Source of the DNA: Stenopsyche tienmushanensis
Taxonomy: Eukaryota > Arthropoda > Insecta > Trichoptera > Stenopsychidae
Assembly: GCA_008973525.1 (NCBI GenBank)
Contig: WACJ01000055.1
Location: 930,001-994,000, forward strand
DNA length: 64,000 nt
Reading direction: 5' to 3'
The stretch's first letter is position 1. Each line of letters opens with the position of its first letter. The translations under genes were made by a program, and so were the position numbers. Below, piece by piece: positions 59,531-64,000 of this stretch. The notes beneath the pieces were generated by a model. The model saw nothing but the letters and a program-made list of their open reading frames with translations, did not search any database and was not told the origin of the DNA.

Positions 59531-61227
59531 TCAAATATGACGTATAAGTGGACAACAAAATATCTTTATTTTTATTTAATTCTGATCTTCCACACAAACA
59601 AGATGATCATTTTTATCTACAGAGATTTGCTTTTTTCATGACAAAGTCGTTCCTTTATTATTAAATTCTGCTTCGTATGTATTAAGTAAAAAGGTCTTAT
59701 TTTTGGGGTGGAACAGGAGGAAATGGTCTTATTTAAATGCGTTCAAAATATATAATTATTTTTGAATTTTTGATAATATTATAAATCTTTTTGGTTTTGG
59801 ATATATAATTTAGTTATCGATTGAGCTCTACTGTTAAGTCAAACGTATACAAGAAAATTTGATTCGCAATTGTGTTCTGAATATTTAAATACATATATAA
59901 GTCAACATTATAAAAAAAATGGGAACACTGGAATTGAATATAATTATCAATTATGCCTTATTATATACACATTGCTTACAAATAATATATCATAAACCGC
60001 CAACACACGTTTGGCATTGAATAAATAACTTCAAATTGAAAACGGTCGCAACTGGAGCCGCACTCCATCATACAATTTAAATAACATATAATTTAGAGAA
60101 ATCTTCACACGACCAAAAAAAAATCAATGTAACATATAATTAATGGTCTGGAAAAATTGGTCTACCTGTCGGTAGTCTCGTTTCGTCGGTATTCCACTTG
60201 AAGGACGGCAGTTGACGGACCGGGCGGCGGCGGCCCCTTCTGAATATTTAACGAAATAGATCTTTAATTATATATCACACTTGCATTATAAATTGCCCGG
60301 CAATATATTATTAATGGGCAACTAATAAATACGTATGTTCGTCTGGGTGTCAAATACCCCGGTGTAATTTAGTCGACAAAAGTCGCGTCTTGGCCGGGCG
60401 CTTTATCCTCGCATGTCTCATTAAATGCATAATTGCACGCAGCTCTTCCAAGAGGAGCCATTAGCCATAGACTGGCCATCTTCTGATATTCTCCTGTCTA
60501 ACATCGACGTTGGCAGCTTTCATTCATTAAATTGTTGCTAGTCACACTTTGCAGGCAAAAGGCTGCAATGAGAAAGGACCTCTCGGGGAAGTGTCAACGG
60601 CCTAATTGGACCCATTTAGAAAGTCAACCAGGCGTATTATATCCTTACACATGACCAATTAAATGCAAAATGCAATTTAATCATCTAAACGTACTTCATA
60701 TGTAAAAATCATAGATTTAAAAAAAATGTATTAATATAAAATATCGAAGATGTATTGTTGTCTGATCTGATACAATTAATAATTTCAGCAAATCATTTAC
60801 AAAATTCTTTAAATTTCTAACATCTATTAATGTTCAAATTTCAACAAGTATAATATACGTATTCAAAAAGAGTTATATGCATTATTTATAATAAAAGCGG
60901 ATGTATTTATATAAGTTAAATCACTATGATTCAATTTTGCTCAAAGCCCTGCTGAATCACATAATCGCACCGCAGGAAGATGAGATAAATCTGAAATTGA
61001 CCATTCAGGAACTATCGAGCACCCTCGAGAGCAGATGCTCAATACTACCAAAGTCTGGATTCAATATCAGCTTGAGCTTATTGATTTTTTTTAATATTCA
61101 AAAGGAGCATTTCATCTTTATCAAATATAATTTGCAATACATTTAAATGTCGTCCTCATAAGGTGATATATTACAATTATTATTGTTTTTAAAAGATATT
61201 CAATAAAGAACTCCAATATTTACGTTT
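59531..61227. other. No gene; strong conserved non-coding candidate at 60010-60670
   Basis: 60010-60670 differs sharply from its AT-rich surroundings, is broken by stops in all frames, and contains words like GACGGACCGGGCGGCGGCGG, TCTGGGTGTCAAATACCCCG and ATTAAATGCATAATTGCACG, with several TAAT/ATTA cores. Non-coding, GC-shifted, motif-dense blocks of this kind are often enhancers. 60901-61146 carries a short plus frame of no known family. Confidence 0.35.
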
Positions 61228-61330
61228 TTAAATCCAAGACAGCAGAGTAAACCTGGATCATGACGATTGATTGGAAATATTGATGATCCCAGATTTGTTT
61301 AGTGGACATATGTGCAATGACAGCAATATT
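61228..61330 (-). repeat. tRNA-derived SINE, copy 4 (body only)
   Basis: In plus orientation it reads AATCCAAGACAGCAGAGTAA then CCTGGATCATGACGATTGAT and TGGAAATATT, matching the SINE body at 24935-25115. The tRNA head is missing. Confidence 0.5.
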
Positions 61331-63039
61331 TTCCACAATTCATCAAAGCTTATCACATATATTGATCATATATCGTTTATATTATTTCTATTGATTAATA
61401 AGTTAATTTATGATAAAATGTTTTTTTAACGCAATCAAATGAGCTCATTGAAAGATTTCTCTGAAATTTCAAGTCGACGCTGAAAAGGAATTACTTTTCT
61501 TAGCTGAATGTATTTCTTATGTAGCCGCTATATAAAATAAAGGAGCAGAAATAATTAATGAGAGTTTTTAAGATGCTAAATCGTATCAGGAAACCTGTGG
61601 CATTTTACGACAGAGACCGGCATCTTTCCTCGGCTGAGACTTTGGTTATTAGCGTCGAAAAAGCGGCCCATGTATTTCTCGAGCCCGGGGGAGTACTTTT
61701 TCAGCAAAGCATTTTTTCTACGTCGTTAGCACAACACGTAAAGTTAAATAAGCTTCCCTCGGTATTTTTCATATTTTGCGCCGGGGTTTGTGTATTTTTG
61801 GGCCACTTTTTCGCATCCGAAGAGGCCTGGCCCTAAGCGCAGAACCGCAAGTACGGATACTGTTGTTTCTCGTCCCCACTGAGCAAACATTGTTTGCTGT
61901 TTGTTTTGGCACCGTGCTACAGAGACCGCTATTTACCAATATTGAACGGATACAATTTCATACTTTACGCCGAAGCGTTTTGCCACGCCAATTCTGCACG
62001 AACGCTTCTCTCCAAACTCTAATTTGTGGATAAACATTCGAACATACGTACAAACACTTGTAATCATCATTTCAATATGCGCCAAGTACATATGCCACTT
62101 TCGTTCGAGACCCTTTCTATTCTCAAAAGCCTCATCTTATATTTGACATGCAATTTAACAAAGCGTTGCTGATTCTGCTTAACCGAGTACTACAACCTTA
62201 GCGGTTTGCCTCCCATTGTAAAGATTCGAATTCATATTCAGACCGTTCCAGTAGAATTGGGAGATTGGACGCATTTAACACTTTAAAGTCCGGGTGCTCC
62301 GTAGTAAACTTCATCTGGAGTCCGGTTTCTTAACTTCTTTCTTAACTCTTAAACCAGCCGACAATTGCAAATAATGCAAAAATATTATTTTATGATATTA
62401 ATTATATAAACTAAAGGTATAGAAATGTTTCTATGGCTAAAATTCCACAAAGCTTGCGACAGTACATGAAATATTCAAAAATGACGTGTGGAACCCCACT
62501 ATAAAATTAAATTTCATTATATTTGATATAAAAAAGGAAAATATGAATATACATGATAGTAGTCCCGAGGTATGGTTAGTGACCACATTTTTAAACACCA
62601 TATACACGTTATGAAAGGCGGCATGTCAAAGTGGTCGGAAATGGATTCATAGAAGTAACCGCAACATGCCAATTATGTACATTTATGAATATTTTCTCAA
62701 AATTATTTTTCATAAAATATCCACTATGAATGTATGAAATATAATTGATCTATTGCAATTTTATTCTTCAAGAACATGTGCGAACACATTTTTCACTAAC
62801 CGTATCAGTTGTTGGAGGAATGAGTTGTAAATTCATCAATATTTTAATTTTTGCCGCAAATCAATAATTCATCTTAACCACTTATAGGACAATCCTATTA
62901 GAATGCACTTTAAGTGTATTCAAAACAATTATTTTTTAAATATCTGCATTATTATTAACACTTTTAGCAGTGAGATAATTTTGCATCATCATAAACTTAG
63001 ATGCTATATTTGTATGTCCGCCACTTATCATCCGTACAA
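61331..63039. other. No gene; GC-richer block at 61560-62300
   Basis: 61558-62033 is open in two plus frames in succession (61558-61836, 61776-62033) without a recognised domain. It looks like the other GC-shifted blocks. The rest is AT-rich. Confidence 0.3.
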
Positions 63040-63312
63040 ATATATTTATCTGTCAGGACCATCGCAATGTGTATGAAACTTGTATATAAATAAATAAACT
63101 GTCAATAGCATACAATATTCGGTAATTTCACTTGAAATTGATTCATTATATTCACATATCGTTATTAGTCGATAAATTTGGGTTAACGATCTATACAATT
63201 GTATGATGTACGTAAAATACTCTTTCCGTCTCTGTTTCTCTCCAAACTCAACGCGCAAGACACTCTCCATCTCTGTCTATCTCCGAGCTCAACATGTAAG
63301 AGTCTTGTCGTA
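63040..63312 (-). mobile_element. Copy 4 of the 929-bp TA-flanked family, degenerate
   Basis: GGTTAACGATCTATACAATTG and the CTCTGTCTATCTCCGAGCTC tract match 6205-6320 (copy 2) and, inverted, the tract near 390-440 of 30-958. Neither terminal repeat is visible. A minus-strand open stretch at 63046-63270 lies inside and is not a gene. Confidence 0.65.
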
Positions 63313-63898
63313 ACTATATCACCAGCTTAGAGATATATTTATGATTATAACACAGATAAAAAATTTGATCCATGAATTAAATGTTGATGAAATGAGATGG
63401 TATCATTCGACGAAGTATTCATTTCTACTCTGAACAATTTATTAAGCCTCAGATTAAGAAGTTTTTATTTTCATTCTCATTTTGCATGTTTTCACAAAGT
63501 ATTCCTAGAGACACGATAAAAATACTATTTTCTAATTCAAAAGAATTCATCTTAAAATATCATTTAAATTGGCGCAGCGAAATTAATGGGAATTTCACAT
63601 AGCGACGCGATGAATTCGATAAGCTTTTAGTAGCTATAGCTGGGTATGTGATTATATCAGAAATTTGGCACTTCCAACATAAACATTTTTATCAGCTCTT
63701 TGTTCCCCACTTTATTTTCATTCGGCGCTTACCAGCCTTATGTAATATCGTCTCGGCATAAATCGTCAAAGCTTTCTTCATTTTGCTCGGATTTACACGG
63801 AGCCATTTTTCCTAGCGAAACATTCTCGTCGTGGAATCTGTAGATAGCAGCACGTAGTACAGTAATTGCCCTGCCATTATGCGTTCATTTAACTAAAG
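63313..63898. other. Probable intron upstream of the last exon
   Basis: Moderately AT-rich and becoming GC-richer after 63680. A TAA at 63894-63896 closes the exon frame upstream, so coding must begin after it. Confidence 0.4.
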
Positions 63899-64000
63899 TC
63901 ATGAAAGATTAATCGACTACGACGCGAAGAATATGCAAGAGCAGTTTGAAGAGATGGGTCAAAAGATCGCTGCGAAACTATTAGAGCTTAAAGCTGCGAG
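63899..64000 (+). CDS. Partial coding exon running off the right edge, unidentified gene
   Basis: After TTCATTTAACTAAAG (acceptor-like) one frame is open to the end of the window. It reads H-E-R-L-I-D-Y-D-A-K-N-M, then Q-E-Q-F-E-E-M-G-Q-K, then I-A-A-K-L-L-E-L-K-A-A. The first base completes a split codon. The sequence is amphipathic and charged, with hydrophobic residues at coiled-coil-like spacing, so a helical or coiled-coil segment is likely. Codon use is GC-richer than the surroundings. The family cannot be named from 33 residues. Confidence 0.55.

Noticed and set aside
1..64000. CRISPR arrays, bacterial operons, rRNA and functional tRNA genes
   Set aside because: No regularly spaced direct repeats, no ribosome-binding-site-led gene runs, no rRNA-like blocks. 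The only tRNA-like sequences lack complete cloverleaf features.

Overview
This window looks like arthropod, most likely insect, nuclear DNA. It is AT-rich, has no operon-like packing and no open frame longer than about 125 codons. It holds old transposable elements of classes common in insect genomes: mariner, pogo/Tigger-like, piggyBac-like and hAT-like DNA elements, R1-clade and RTE/jockey-like LINEs, and tRNA-derived SINEs. I cannot name the species; the element mix would fit Hymenoptera but is not diagnostic.

Only two stretches convince me as host coding sequence. One is a 222-base internal exon on the minus strand (10067-10288), open throughout and exactly 74 codons long between an acceptor-like and a donor-like site. 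The other is the start of a plus-strand exon running off the right edge (63899-64000). A third, weaker possibility is a pair of GC-richer, exon-like blocks with good splice signals at 21690-22020 and 22567-22794. The window is therefore best read as intergenic or long-intron sequence between or within genes that extend outside it.

Layout. 0-10 kb is repeat-dense: a complete 929-bp TA-flanked element with a duplicated transposase motif, a second inverted-repeat element, a deleted mariner beside a copy of the first family, a piggyBac-like MITE flanked by TTAA, and two relics of R1-type LINEs. The minus-strand exon follows at 10.1 kb. 12-46 kb is mostly unique AT-rich sequence with scattered SINEs, LINE tails, a pogo-like MITE and an unclassified dispersed repeat ('family A'). 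46-50 kb holds a LINE relic, another copy of the first DNA-element family and a pogo-like element that is an inverted copy of one at 36 kb. 53-59 kb is a second MITE cluster (Tigger-like, two piggyBac-like, one hAT-like, two family A copies). 60-62 kb contains GC-richer blocks that look like conserved non-coding DNA. The last 100 bases enter an exon.

The mobile sequences form recognisable families within the window: family A has five copies, the tRNA-SINE has four bodies plus two possible heads, the first DNA-element family has four copies plus one terminal fragment, repeat B and the LINE 3' tail have three copies each, and piggyBac-like MITEs have three. All copies seen are broken or non-autonomous. 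I found no CRISPR array, rRNA, convincing functional tRNA, or a new multi-gene system. All similarity calls were made by eye, without database searches.
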